Below are positions 49,901 through 58,820 of a stretch of DNA of 64,000 nt, in pieces (position 1 is the first letter of the stretch; every line of letters starts with the position of its first letter). Location: contig JBBREP010000011.1 of assembly GCA_038202885.1 (NCBI GenBank), positions 7,418-71,417 of the forward strand. The letters run 5' to 3'. The notes under the pieces were generated by a model. The model was given only the letters and a program-made list of their open reading frames with translations. It was not told the origin of the DNA and searched no databases. The position numbers were made by a program, and so were the translations under genes. Source of the DNA: JBBREP01 sp038202885. Lineage in GTDB: Bacteria; Actinomycetota; Acidimicrobiia; IMCC26256; PALSA-610.

Positions 49901-51324
49901 CGACACGACCTGTTCCTGTGGTGGTGCATGGTCATCTCTATCAGCCGCCCCGCGACGATCCCTGGACGGGACGGACCGCAGAAGAACCCACCGCCGCGCC
50001 GTACCACGACTGGAACGAACGCATCACCGACGAGTGCTACCGGCCGAACGCGAGGGCCCAGGTACACGCCGCCGACGGCACGATCGCCGAGCACAACAAC
50101 TACACCACGCTGTCGTTCAACGTCGCGCCCACGCTCGCGGCCTGGCTCGACGACCACGACCCTTCGTTGCTCGCAGCGCTACGGCGCGCCGACGAAGCGC
50201 AGATGGCACGCACCGGGCACGGCGGCGCCATTGCGCATCCCTACGTGCACGCGATCCTGCCGTTGTGCAGTCCCGCCGACCGTTCCACCCTCGTGTTGTG
50301 GGGCATCGTCGACTTCGTCGCACGTTTTGGCCGCGCCCCGCTCGGCATGTGGCTCCCGGAGACCGCGCTCGATGTCGCGTCGCTCGAGACACTCGCCGCC
50401 CACGACATCGCGTTCACGATCGTGGCGCCCTATCAAGTGGTTGCCGACACCGCTGGTGTACCCGTCGAGGTCGCGCTCCCGAGCGGACGCTCCATCACCT
50501 TGCTCCCCTATGACGGCGACCTGTCGAGTTACGTCGCGTTCGGTGGCGCACTCCACAACGGCGTGACGTTCGCCGAACGCATCATCGCCGACGCCGCGCC
50601 CCGAGCGACCGCCGCAATCGTCACCGACATGGAGAGCTACGGCCATCACCATCGCTTCGGCGAGATGGCGCTGGCGGTCGCGTTCGACGAGCTCGCTGCC
50701 AACGAGGGTGTCGTTGTGACCAACGCGGCCGGCGCGATCGCGCTGACGCCACCCGTCGACGGCATCGCGGTCGCGCCGTCGGCATGGAGCTGCCAGCATG
50801 GCGTCGAACGCTGGCGCAGCGACTGCGGGTGCCGCGCCGGGGCCGAGACGCCCCACGGCCAACGTTGGCGCGCGCCGATGCGGACGGCCCTCGACCGCCT
50901 GCGCGACGCCGTTGTCCAGCTGCCCGCGCTGTCATCGGATCTCGACGACTCGGTCGCCGCGCGCGACGCGTACGCGACGGTGCTGCTCGACGCAGCGACG
51001 TGGCCTGCGTTCAGCGCTCGCCATGTGCGCGCCGCAGGCGACAGCGACCGGGCCCGCGGTTGGCTTGAACTCCAACGCCACTTGTTGTTCATGTATTCGA
51101 GCTGCGGCTGGTTTTTCGACGATGCCGCGGGGCATGAGGCGTTGATCTCGCTGCGCCATGCTCGGCGCGCTGTCGAAGTCGTGGTGGAACTGGGCGGGCC
51201 TGATCTCGACCGCGTCGTCGGCGAGGCCCTGGCGCCGATGCACAGCGACCTCTACAACCTCGACGGCCGCGCCATCTGGAACGATCTCACTCGGCGCGAT
51301 TCGCACGTGCCGCACCCGTCATAG
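49897..51324 (+). CDS. GH57 family glycoside hydrolase
   Basis: 475 aa. It opens PVVVHGHLYQPPRDDPW, the conserved first motif of GH57, followed by WNERITDECYRPN; MWLPETALD carries the likely nucleophile Glu and TDMESYGHHH the acid Asp. The closest pattern known to me is the DUF3536-containing group, whose substrate is not settled; alpha-1,4-glucan cleavage or transfer fits its place as the last gene of glgA-glgC-glgB. Confidence 0.85.
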   Translation: MTTRPVPVVVHGHLYQPPRDDPWTGRTAEEPTAAPYHDWNERITDECYRPNARAQVHAADGTIAEHNNYTTLSFNVAPTLAAWLDDHDPSLLAALRRADEAQMARTGHGGAIAHPYVHAILPLCSPADRSTLVLWGIVDFVARFGRAPLGMWLPETALDVASLETLAAHDIAFTIVAPYQVVADTAGVPVEVALPSGRSITLLPYDGDLSSYVAFGGALHNGVTFAERIIADAAPRATAAIVTDMESYGHHHRFGEMALAVAFDELAANEGVVVTNAAGAIALTPPVDGIAVAPSAWSCQHGVERWRSDCGCRAGAETPHGQRWRAPMRTALDRLRDAVVQLPALSSDLDDSVAARDAYATVLLDAATWPAFSARHVRAAGDSDRARGWLELQRHLLFMYSSCGWFFDDAAGHEALISLRHARRAVEVVVELGGPDLDRVVGEALAPMHSDLYNLDGRAIWNDLTRRDSHVPHPS

Positions 51325-51464
51325 CCCTGCGGCGTCGCGCCACTGCATCGGTCGTGGGCCGAGCAACCGAGACGATGCTCGAACACCGCGACGCCGATCG
51401 TCGATGACGCTCGTCGACACCGGCCGGGCCGGGTGCTATCGGCCGCGGAACTCGGGATCTTGGG

Positions 51465-51896
51465 TCAGATGAGTCCGACCCGGCGTACGAACGCAGTCGG
51501 CGATTCTGCCAAGTTGGCGGCCAGCAGTTGTTGATCAGTACTGAGTAACGGGATCGCGAGCCCTCGCGCCGCCGCGGCCCACGCCGCGTCGTAGAACGTC
51601 AACCGATGTCGCGCACACAGCACGGCGGCATCGCTGCGCCATTCCGGCGTGAGCGTGAGCGGGCGCCCGACGATCGTCAGAAGGTCGTCGAGTTGTTCGG
51701 CGACCGCTTCGGGCGACCAACCCAACGATCGGGCGAGCACGTTGCCGATCTCGTAGATCGCCAGATCCAGCACGCGAGCATCGACATCGCCGACCGTGTG
51801 CGCATCACGGATTGCGCGCGCCTCCGCCAGCTCCGGCTCGTCCTGGGCGTGGAACCACTTCACCAAGACGGATGAATCGACCAGCAAAATCGTCAA
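51465..51896 (-). CDS. vapC: VapC-type PIN-domain toxin
   Basis: A 143-aa PIN ribonuclease. Acidic metal ligands are visible in LLVDSSVLVKWF (Asp7), in AIYEIGN (Glu) and in TFYDAAWAAAA (Asp). The start is TTG 51896, overlapping the antitoxin stop as TTGA. A toxin of this type cleaves tRNA or rRNA when free of VapB. Confidence 0.88.
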   Translation of the reverse strand: MTILLVDSSVLVKWFHAQDEPELAEARAIRDAHTVGDVDARVLDLAIYEIGNVLARSLGWSPEAVAEQLDDLLTIVGRPLTLTPEWRSDAAVLCARHRLTFYDAAWAAAARGLAIPLLSTDQQLLAANLAESPTAFVRRVGLI

Positions 51897-52126
51897 CGGC
51901 TGTCGCGGGCCTCGCGCACAAGCACCGTCGAGTCGAAAGGACCGGCGTCGGCAAACCGTTGCTCCGAACGCTCGATCGCAGCCGCAAGCGTCGCAGGGTC
52001 GCGACGAGTGAGCTCACGACGAACCGCTTGGGCGAGCAGCGCGCTCCGGCTCACGGCCCGACGCCTCGCTTCCTGGTCGATCTCGGCAAGCAGGTCGTCC
52101 GCGAACGACACCATCACCTTGGCCAT
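51893..52126 (-). CDS. vapB: VapB-type ribbon-helix-helix antitoxin
   Basis: 77 aa. The N-terminus AKVMVSFADDLLAEIDQEA with SRSALLAQAVRREL is a ribbon-helix-helix DNA-binding domain; the C-terminal tail would bind VapC. ATG 52126 is chosen by this fold and by the TATACT box 6 nt upstream. It precedes and overlaps vapC, the normal order. Confidence 0.85.
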   Translation of the reverse strand: MAKVMVSFADDLLAEIDQEARRRAVSRSALLAQAVRRELTRRDPATLAAAIERSEQRFADAGPFDSTVLVREARDSR

Positions 52127-52137
52127 ACTTTGAGTAT
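52125..52137. promoter_or_regulatory. probable VapB operator overlapping promoter and start codon
   Basis: Inverted repeat ATACT-TTG-AGTAT covering the vapB -10 box and start codon. A third AGTAT half-site lies about 10 bp further on. Ribbon-helix-helix antitoxins usually repress from such short palindromes. Confidence 0.5.
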
Positions 52138-52138
52138 A
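52133..52138 (-). promoter_or_regulatory. putative -10 box of vapBC
   Basis: TATACT on the minus strand, 6 nt before the vapB ATG. Confidence 0.55.
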
Positions 52139-52330
52139 GCCGTCAGTATGTCCGGAGACCGAGACGGGGTCGAGGACGGCCAGGCCGCGGCGCCGGTCGA
52201 CCACTTCCCCGTCTCATCCGGCCGATCCGCCTTGCGTGCCCAGAGATTCTGCCTCTTCCTCGAAATTTCTTTCGCCAACGTGCCGCTGAGGGGGTTTCAC
52301 TGTCTCACCCCCCTGTCATAGTGCCTAGTA

Positions 52331-53656
52331 ATGCACTCCACGATCACCGACGTCCGCACATCTCTGGAACGGTTCGCCCAGAGCTTCGAGCCGGCCACCC
52401 TCACCGGTGCGCAGGCCGTCTGCCTCCTGGGCGACCTCGCCACCCTGCGCCGCCTCACCGACGGCCTCACAGCCAAGGCGGCCCGCCGGGTCGACGAGAC
52501 CAAGGCCCACGAGCGCCGCGGCGACCGCGACGCGGCCAATACCTGCGCCAAGCTCCTCGGCGAAACCGTCGGCGAAGCCCGCAAGCTCATCGAAACGGCG
52601 CAGAAGCTTGAGGCCAACGGCGCCGTCGACGCGGCTGTCCGCGCCGGCAAGCTCACAGCCCGCCAGGCCGGGATGATCGCCGACGCCTCCCGGGATGACC
52701 CGGCGGCCGCGGGCGCGCTGATCGAGACGGCGCCCGACGGCATGACCAAGCTCAAAGAGGCTTGTCTCGCGGCCCGGGCCGCGTGGGAGAGCGAAGAAGC
52801 TCGCGGTGCGCGCCATCACCGTGGGCGGGGCTTGCGGATGTGGGCCGACGCCGACGGCATGCTGCGTGGCGCCTTCGGGCTCGCGCCCGAGATCGGCGGT
52901 CAGATCAAGACCTTCATCGACGACGCCGTGCGAGAGCGCTTCCGGTTCCAGCGCAAGCTCGGCGTGCACGAACCGCTCGAGGCCTACGCGGCCGACGCGC
53001 TGTGTGAAGCCTTGATTCCGGGCGTTACTGGCGCTGCCGCGACCGCATACCGACACGCGCACGCACAGCCCGCCGATGCTATGGGCGACGCGACCTCATC
53101 GACCGCGACGCCCGATGACACGTCCGACAGGTCCGACGCGCCGGACGCTCCCGGCTCGCCAGCGCGCGGCGCGGCGTCGAAAGTGATCCGGCGGCCCTCG
53201 CTCAACACCCACATCGTGATCGACTTCGATGCGCTCGTGCGCGGCAACGCGATGCCGGGCGAGCGTTGCGAGATCCCCGGTGTCGGTCCGGTCAACGCGG
53301 AGTGGGTTCGCAGCATCCTCGGCGATTCCTTCGTCACCGCGGTCATCAAGAAGGGCATCGACATCACCACGGTGGCGCACTTCGGTCGACATATCAACGC
53401 CGCGCTACGCACCGCGCTGCTCGTGCAGGGCGCCGAATGCATCGTCGAGGGATGCGGCTTTCGCGGTTACCTCGAGATCGACCATCACCATGAGCACGCC
53501 AAGCGCGGCCCGACCGCGCTGTGCAATCTCGGGCCGATGCGTTGGATCTGCCATCACCGCAAGAGTCGCGGCTGGACGCTTGGGCCGCCCGACCCCACCA
53601 CCGCGAAGCGCAGGCTCGCGCCCCCGCCATCGCGAGCGGGGCCCGATGCATCCTGA
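52331..53656 (+). CDS. DUF222 / HNH endonuclease-like protein (13E12 family)
   Basis: 441 aa. The N-terminal helical DUF222 region (about 1-230) has LTGAQAVCLLGDLATLRRL and ARKLIETAQKL; an Asp/Ser/Ala-rich linker (about 245-285) leads to an HNH-like zinc motif with CIVEGCGF, EIDHHHEHA, a later Cys and WICHHRKS. This family is multi-copy in many actinobacteria and of unknown role, possibly mobile. Upstream lie an AGGGGG/CCCCCT inverted repeat (52289-52314) and CATAGT 8 nt before the ATG, together the likely promoter and operator; no Shine-Dalgarno is seen. Confidence 0.88.
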   Translation: MHSTITDVRTSLERFAQSFEPATLTGAQAVCLLGDLATLRRLTDGLTAKAARRVDETKAHERRGDRDAANTCAKLLGETVGEARKLIETAQKLEANGAVDAAVRAGKLTARQAGMIADASRDDPAAAGALIETAPDGMTKLKEACLAARAAWESEEARGARHHRGRGLRMWADADGMLRGAFGLAPEIGGQIKTFIDDAVRERFRFQRKLGVHEPLEAYAADALCEALIPGVTGAAATAYRHAHAQPADAMGDATSSTATPDDTSDRSDAPDAPGSPARGAASKVIRRPSLNTHIVIDFDALVRGNAMPGERCEIPGVGPVNAEWVRSILGDSFVTAVIKKGIDITTVAHFGRHINAALRTALLVQGAECIVEGCGFRGYLEIDHHHEHAKRGPTALCNLGPMRWICHHRKSRGWTLGPPDPTTAKRRLAPPPSRAGPDAS

Positions 53657-53730
53657 CCGAACGACACCCGACCGAACGACGCTCAACACAACGACGCCCG
53701 ACAGAACGACACCCGACACAACGAGACCCG
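53656..53730. repeat. 15-bp tandem repeat, 5 copies, after the HNH gene
   Basis: Five imperfect copies of ACCGAACGACACCCG fill most of the gap between the convergent HNH and glgP genes. There are no spacers, so it is not a CRISPR array. Confidence 0.88.
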
Positions 53731-53774
53731 GCCGGAGGCGACGCACCGGCGCGACTGCCACCAAGCCCTCGCGG

Positions 53775-56339
53775 CTACTTGGGGGCCCAGGCGACGAGAC
53801 CGAGATCCAACCAGGAATGGAGGTCGACGTGGCGCGGCACACAGCGCACCGCATAACCAAACGCGCCCGCTTGGTCGCAGGCAAGGTGTCCCACGTAGCG
53901 GTGCACGCCGTTGCCAAGATCATCGGCGTGTTCCATCGTGACCGTATGCGTCGCGCGCAACTCATCGTCAACATCGACCGCACCATGCACGATTTCGACG
54001 GCCACCTCGTCGGGCGCGAGCGAACCGACACGCACCGTCGCTGCCACATCGAGCATTCCGCCGCGCGCGGGGTCGTGTTCGTCGGCGTCGACGCCGAGCA
54101 CGGCGACCTGCGGCCAGAAGTGGGCGACACGGGTTCGCCACGCAGCCAACGTCCGGGCGCGCGCGTGGCCTTCGGCCGAGATGACTGCGCCTCGACGCGC
54201 CGCGGGACCGTAGGCCTTGGTCACGTAGTCGCGCACCATGCGTTGCGCCGACACTCGCGGTCCGAGTGCCGCGAGCGAGGCCTTCACGCGTGCCAGCCAG
54301 GCGTGTGGCGGCGAGCCCGACACGCGTTGGTAGAACAGCGGCACCACTTCGTGTTCCAGCAGATCGAGCAGCCAGTCGGCTTCCGCGGTGTCGCGTGCGG
54401 TCGGATCATCGATCCAATCGGCCGAGGGAATGGCCCAGCCGCGTTCGGGCGCGTACCACTCGTCCCACCAACCGTCGAGCACCGAAACGTTGAGCCCGCC
54501 GTTGTACGCACTCTTCATGCCGCTCGTGCCGCAGGCCTCCATCGGGCGCAGCGGGTTGTTCAGCCACACATCGCAGCCTTGCGTGAGCGCACGACCGGCA
54601 TCGATGTCGTAGTCCTCGAGGAACACGACCCGAGCCCGCAGATCGGGGTCGTCGGCGAGCGTCGCGATCGCACGGAGCAGCTCCTTGCCGGGTACGTCGG
54701 CGGGATGCGCCTTGCCGGCAAACACGAGCTGCACGGGGCGCTCGGCATCGGTGACGAGGCGCCGCAGTCGTTCGGGATCGTGCAACAACAAGGTCGCGCG
54801 CTTGTACGTGGCGAAGCGACGCGCGAAGCCAATCGTGAGCGCGTCGGGGTCGAGCGCGGTGTCGCACCACGCGGCCGCCGACGACTGTCCGCGCCGGCGC
54901 GTCACCGACCCTCGCAGGTTGCGGCGCGCGTGCATTACGAGGCGCGCCCGCGCGGCGTTGCGCGCCGCCCAGAGTTCGGCCGCGTCGGCCGCGAGCACGC
55001 TTTGCCACCGCGAGCCGTCGGCTTCGGACCAGTCGGCGCCGACGGTGCGCGTCAAGAGCGCATCGACCTCTTCGCCCACCCACGTACGGCCATGCACTCC
55101 GTTGGTGACCGAGCCGATCGGCACTTCGTCGATCGGCAGCTCGGGCCACAACGCCGAGAACATGCGCCGGCTCACATCGCCGTGGAGTTCCGACACGCCA
55201 CCAGCCCAACCCGCGAGGCGCAGGCTCATCGCCGCAAGATTGAACATCGTGTCGTCGCCGCCCGGTTCGTTGCCGAGCGCCATCAGCTCGTCGAGACTGC
55301 GACCGGTGTCGCGGCACCACCAATCGAGGTAGCGCTCGATGAGCGCGCGTGGGAAGCGATCAATGCCGGCCGGAACGGGCGTATGCGTGGTGAACACCAG
55401 GCGCGGCCGCACTGCTTCGACGGCTTCGTCATAGGTCATGCCACCGTCGTGCATGGCGCAGCGGATCAGCTCGAGCGCGAGGAACCCCGCGTGGCCCTCG
55501 TTGAGGTGATACACGTCGGGCGCCACGCCGAGCGCTTGGAGCGCTCGCAGTCCACCGACACCGAGCAACAGTTCCTGGCGGATGCGTTGTTCGGACTCGC
55601 CGCCGTACAGCCGGTCGGTCACGAGTTGGTCGGGCGCGTCGTTGAGATCGGTGTCGGTGTCGAGCAAGTACAACGGCACCGTGTCGACCGACACCTTCCA
55701 GATCGCGGCTTGCACCTTGGTGCCCGCGAGCTCGATCGTGATGTGCAGATCGTCGACGGGTTCCATCGCCATCGTTGCCGGCACGAGACGCGGGAATTGT
55801 TCGGTCTGACGCCCGGTGGGGTCGAGCTGCTGGCGGAAATAGCCGTGCCGGTAGAACAGGCCGACGGCCACGAGCGGCACGCCGAGATCGGCGGCGGCTT
55901 TGAGATGGTCGCCGGCGAGGATGCCGAGGCCACCCGAATACTGCGGCACCGACGCGGCGAGGCCGTACTCGGGCGAGAAGTACGCCACGCGCGACAGCGC
56001 TTGGTCGTCGCGACCATCGCGACCATCGCGGTCGTCGCCGTCGCTGCGGTCGAACCAACGCGGCGCACCCCGGCGCGCGACGAGATCGGCGAGCACCGCG
56101 TCGGCGCGCGCCACGAACTCGGCGTCGGCGGCCAACTCCTCGAGGCGGGTCTGCGACGCGCGAGACAGCACCCCAATGGCATCGAGACCGTCAATGTCGA
56201 CCGCGTCGCGGTCAACGGCGCGAAACAGCGCACGCACCGCCGGATCCCAGATCCAGCCGACGTCGCTGGTGAGCGCATTGAGCGAGGTGAGCTGGTCGGG
56301 GACGCGCGGGACCACCGCGAACGTGCGTTGTGCCTTCAT
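53775..56339 (-). CDS. glgP: alpha-glucan (glycogen) phosphorylase
   Basis: Releases glucose-1-phosphate from glycogen. The 854 aa match the group with an N-terminal DUF3417 domain: FSPEYGLAASVPQYSGGLG, HLNEGHAGFLALE, VTNGVHGRTW and the pyridoxal-phosphate region EACGTSGMKSAYNGG (Lys ligand). It lies near but opposite to the glgA-glgC-glgB operon, so synthesis and breakdown are controlled separately. Confidence 0.95.
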   Translation of the reverse strand: MKAQRTFAVVPRVPDQLTSLNALTSDVGWIWDPAVRALFRAVDRDAVDIDGLDAIGVLSRASQTRLEELAADAEFVARADAVLADLVARRGAPRWFDRSDGDDRDGRDGRDDQALSRVAYFSPEYGLAASVPQYSGGLGILAGDHLKAAADLGVPLVAVGLFYRHGYFRQQLDPTGRQTEQFPRLVPATMAMEPVDDLHITIELAGTKVQAAIWKVSVDTVPLYLLDTDTDLNDAPDQLVTDRLYGGESEQRIRQELLLGVGGLRALQALGVAPDVYHLNEGHAGFLALELIRCAMHDGGMTYDEAVEAVRPRLVFTTHTPVPAGIDRFPRALIERYLDWWCRDTGRSLDELMALGNEPGGDDTMFNLAAMSLRLAGWAGGVSELHGDVSRRMFSALWPELPIDEVPIGSVTNGVHGRTWVGEEVDALLTRTVGADWSEADGSRWQSVLAADAAELWAARNAARARLVMHARRNLRGSVTRRRGQSSAAAWCDTALDPDALTIGFARRFATYKRATLLLHDPERLRRLVTDAERPVQLVFAGKAHPADVPGKELLRAIATLADDPDLRARVVFLEDYDIDAGRALTQGCDVWLNNPLRPMEACGTSGMKSAYNGGLNVSVLDGWWDEWYAPERGWAIPSADWIDDPTARDTAEADWLLDLLEHEVVPLFYQRVSGSPPHAWLARVKASLAALGPRVSAQRMVRDYVTKAYGPAARRGAVISAEGHARARTLAAWRTRVAHFWPQVAVLGVDADEHDPARGGMLDVAATVRVGSLAPDEVAVEIVHGAVDVDDELRATHTVTMEHADDLGNGVHRYVGHLACDQAGAFGYAVRCVPRHVDLHSWLDLGLVAWAPK

Positions 56340-56347
56340 CGAAGCTC

Positions 56348-56353
56348 ACCGTA
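56348..56353 (-). promoter_or_regulatory. putative -10 box of glgP
   Basis: TACGGT on the minus strand, 8 nt before the glgP ATG. Confidence 0.4.
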
Positions 56354-56413
56354 TCGAAGCCAAATCAGCACACTCGGCATTTCGGCCGCGGCGCGCGCAT
56401 GCTGAAGTGTTCT

Positions 56414-56468
56414 GGGTCGACTTCGGGTCGACTTCCGGTCGACTTCGGGCCGACTTTGGGTCGGGTTC
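56414..56468. repeat. 11-bp tandem repeat, 5 copies
   Basis: Five imperfect copies of GGGTCGACTTC in the spacer between the P450 gene and glgP. Confidence 0.88.
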
Positions 56469-56507
56469 CTGATCGTTCTGTGTCAGGGACCGGCTCGCCG
56501 AGGCGAC

Positions 56508-57713
56508 TCAACGCCTCGTGACGTCGGTCGGCAAGGCGGCAAAACCTCGCACGTTGACCGAATGCACCCTCACCGCGTTGGCTTCATCGATGTCGTATTC
56601 GGCGACCCGATCGCGCAACTCACGAAGCGCGATACGCGATTCGAGTCGTGCGAGCGACGCACCAAGGCAGAAGTGGCGACCGAAGCCGAAACTCACGAGC
56701 TCAGACGTGTCGCGGTCGAGGTTGTAACGCTGCGGGTCGGCGAACACTGCGTCGTCGCGGTTCGCGGAACCGATCAACAACAACGTGCGACCGCCGGCAG
56801 GAATCGTGGCCCCGTGGAGTTCGATCGGCTCGGTCGCGGTGCGCGCAATGATCTGGCTCGACGTGTCGAAACGCAACGTCTCTTCGACCCAATTGTCGAT
56901 GCTCGTGCGATCGTGCACGTCGGCGAACACCTTGGCCCGCTCGCCAGGAAATCGCCAAGCCCAGTACCACGCGTGCGCAAGGAGTTTGGTGGTCGTCTCG
57001 TTCCCGGCGACGACCATCAAGAACAAAAAGGCAATGATCTCGTCGTCAGTGAGGCGGTCGCCGTCGATCTCGGCGTCGAGGAGCGCGGAGGTGAGGTCGT
57101 CAGTACGCGAGCGCCGACGCTGCGCAATCATGTCGGCGTAGTAACCGGCAAGCGTGAGCGCGGCGTCGATACCCGCGGGTGGCACGTCGTGCACACCCGG
57201 CTCGCGGTGCACCACGAGATCGGCCTGGCGCCGCAGCTCGGCTCGATCGGCATCCGGCACGCCGACGAGCTCCGACACCACATCCATCGGCAGCTTGCCG
57301 GCGACGTCGGCAACGAAGTCGAACGATCCGGCTTCGAGCGCGGGCTCGATGTGGGCGCGGGTGAGCGCGGCGATGCGCGGTTCGAGGTCGAGCACACGGC
57401 GCGGCGTGAAGCCCCGCGACACCAGCGCGCGCATCCGTCCGTGGCGCGGTGGGTCCATCGCGAGGAACGAGCTCGTCCGTTGCGCCTGTGGTCCGGTCGC
57501 GGCCGGGTCGAGGCTCACGCCGTCGGCCGACGAAAAGCGCGCCGAATCTTTGAATGCAGCCACGACGTCGACGTGACGCGACAGCGCCCAGAAGCCCCGG
57601 TCGGGGTTGTGATACAGCGGCGCGTCAGCGCGAAGGCGGGCGTAGGTCGGATACGGATCTTCGTGCATCTCGTACGAGTACGGATCGAACTCGACGGAAT
57701 CCGGCACGGCCAC
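56508..57713 (-). CDS. cytochrome P450
   Basis: 401-aa soluble P450. The I-helix oxygen motif AGNETTT, the ExxR pair in EETLR and the heme loop FGFGRHFCLGASLAR (Cys ligand near residue 347) are all present. The opening FDPYSYEMHEDPYPTYARLR is like CYP enzymes that act on steroids or fatty acids. GTG 57713 is chosen (GTG 57707 also fits); the frame upstream covers a C/G-rich repeat and is unlikely to be coding. No ferredoxin gene lies beside it. Confidence 0.93.
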   Translation of the reverse strand: MAVPDSVEFDPYSYEMHEDPYPTYARLRADAPLYHNPDRGFWALSRHVDVVAAFKDSARFSSADGVSLDPAATGPQAQRTSSFLAMDPPRHGRMRALVSRGFTPRRVLDLEPRIAALTRAHIEPALEAGSFDFVADVAGKLPMDVVSELVGVPDADRAELRRQADLVVHREPGVHDVPPAGIDAALTLAGYYADMIAQRRRSRTDDLTSALLDAEIDGDRLTDDEIIAFLFLMVVAGNETTTKLLAHAWYWAWRFPGERAKVFADVHDRTSIDNWVEETLRFDTSSQIIARTATEPIELHGATIPAGGRTLLLIGSANRDDAVFADPQRYNLDRDTSELVSFGFGRHFCLGASLARLESRIALRELRDRVAEYDIDEANAVRVHSVNVRGFAALPTDVTRR

Positions 57714-57802
57714 GGCCGCATTCTCGCCCCACACCTCCCCCCAAGACCAACGCGCCCACCACCCCACACACCCACCACCCCAAACCCAACCCACGCTTTG
57801 CG

Positions 57803-57853
57803 GTTTTCCTCTGCACCCGACGGCGTGTAGCGCCGCCCGGTGCAATCAGACCG
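57803..57853 (-). repeat. dispersed 51-bp hairpin repeat, copy A
   Basis: On the minus strand: TCTGATTGCACCGGGCGGCG, loop CTACA, CGCCGTCGGGTGC and then AGAGGAAAAC. It matches 63676-63726 at 46 of 51 positions. It is followed on the same strand by a G-rich, T-containing tract (57725-57800) that runs up to the P450 gene. Confidence 0.88.
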
Positions 57854-57867
57854 CGGTTTCGGGGTGC

Positions 57868-58713
57868 CTAGACGGGCACGCCAGCGGCGGCGACGAGGCC
57901 GCCGCTGATCCACCGTCCGGCCCCCGGCGACGGCCAGAGCGGGCCGATGAGCAATGCGTCGTCTTCCTCGCGCAGCGCCGCGAGCGCGGCCTCGACGGTC
58001 GCCGGCTGCGGATGCTGCTGCGGGCATTCCCCCGTGGCGAGATGGAGCGGGCTCACGGTGAGGTGACCGAGCATGACAGCCGACTCACCCGACGACGCGA
58101 TCCGCACGATCATGTGCCCGGGCGTGTGCCCACCCACGACCTCGACGGTCACGCCCGGAGCAATTTCGGTGCCGGTGCCGTCGTTGGCGTCTTCGATGGC
58201 GCGCACGATGCCTTGGGCGCGCAGCTCGTCGAACTCGGTGTGCAATGGGCTCGGGTGCGCGGCCGCGTCGAGGGCATCGAGCTCGGCGTGGCTCACGAGC
58301 AGCGGTGCGTTGGTGAAGAACGGTGACCACGAACCATCATCGTTGCGCCACGCAAACATGCCGATGCCTTCGACGTGCGTCGCGATCGCGTGGGTCACCT
58401 CCTCGCGGGGCACGCCGGCCTCGGCGAGCAGCGCCGCGAACGCGTCTTGGTGCGCCGCAGCGTCGGCGGGGCTGCGCAGGATCTCGTCGGCGGCCATGGC
58501 CGGGTCGACCACGATGAGCGCATCGCCGCTGCGGATCACCCAGGCCGCGGCACCGGCGCGTAGCTCGGCACCGTCGGCCCACAACGGCTCCGCCCACGCA
58601 ACGCCCGCAACCTGTTCGGGTGTGATGCCCACGCGTTCGGGAGGAATGGTGACGTCGGCGTACCCAACCCGCAAAAGCTCCACGTCGCCCACCAAGAACC
58701 GCAACGCACCCAT
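57868..58713 (-). CDS. metallo-beta-lactamase-fold protein with degenerate metal site
   Basis: 281 aa. The fold is indicated by ALIVVDPAM, EEVTHAIATH, GGHTPGHM and AVMLGHLTV. The usual HxHxDH motif reads THVEGIGMF, keeping only one His, while GHTPGH is kept. Zinc-dependent hydrolysis is therefore doubtful or the metal site is altered. ATG 58713 begins MGALRFLVGDVELLRVG; the frame upstream is not convincing. Confidence 0.8.
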   Translation of the reverse strand: MGALRFLVGDVELLRVGYADVTIPPERVGITPEQVAGVAWAEPLWADGAELRAGAAAWVIRSGDALIVVDPAMAADEILRSPADAAAHQDAFAALLAEAGVPREEVTHAIATHVEGIGMFAWRNDDGSWSPFFTNAPLLVSHAELDALDAAAHPSPLHTEFDELRAQGIVRAIEDANDGTGTEIAPGVTVEVVGGHTPGHMIVRIASSGESAVMLGHLTVSPLHLATGECPQQHPQPATVEAALAALREEDDALLIGPLWPSPGAGRWISGGLVAAAGVPV

Positions 58714-58807
58714 ACCCCAAATCCTCCCACACCCCCAACGCATCTGCTTTCTGATTATGTGCCACAGCGCTGACGTGCGGGGTGGCATGCGCAAAGCGTG
58801 CGCTGCG

Positions 58808-58813
58808 TAGCCT
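58808..58813 (+). promoter_or_regulatory. putative -10 box, leaderless hydrolase gene
   Basis: TAGCCT, 7 nt before the ATG at 58821. Confidence 0.5.
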
Positions 58814-58820
58814 GGCGCCT

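Noticed and set aside
53656..53730. CRISPR array
   Set aside because: Units are 15 bp, directly adjacent, without spacers; no cas genes are present.
53229..56405. Plus-strand open frame of 1058 codons opposite glgP, starting inside the HNH gene
   Set aside because: His/Arg-rich composition typical of the antisense of high-GC genes, no family motif, and it overlaps two well-supported genes.
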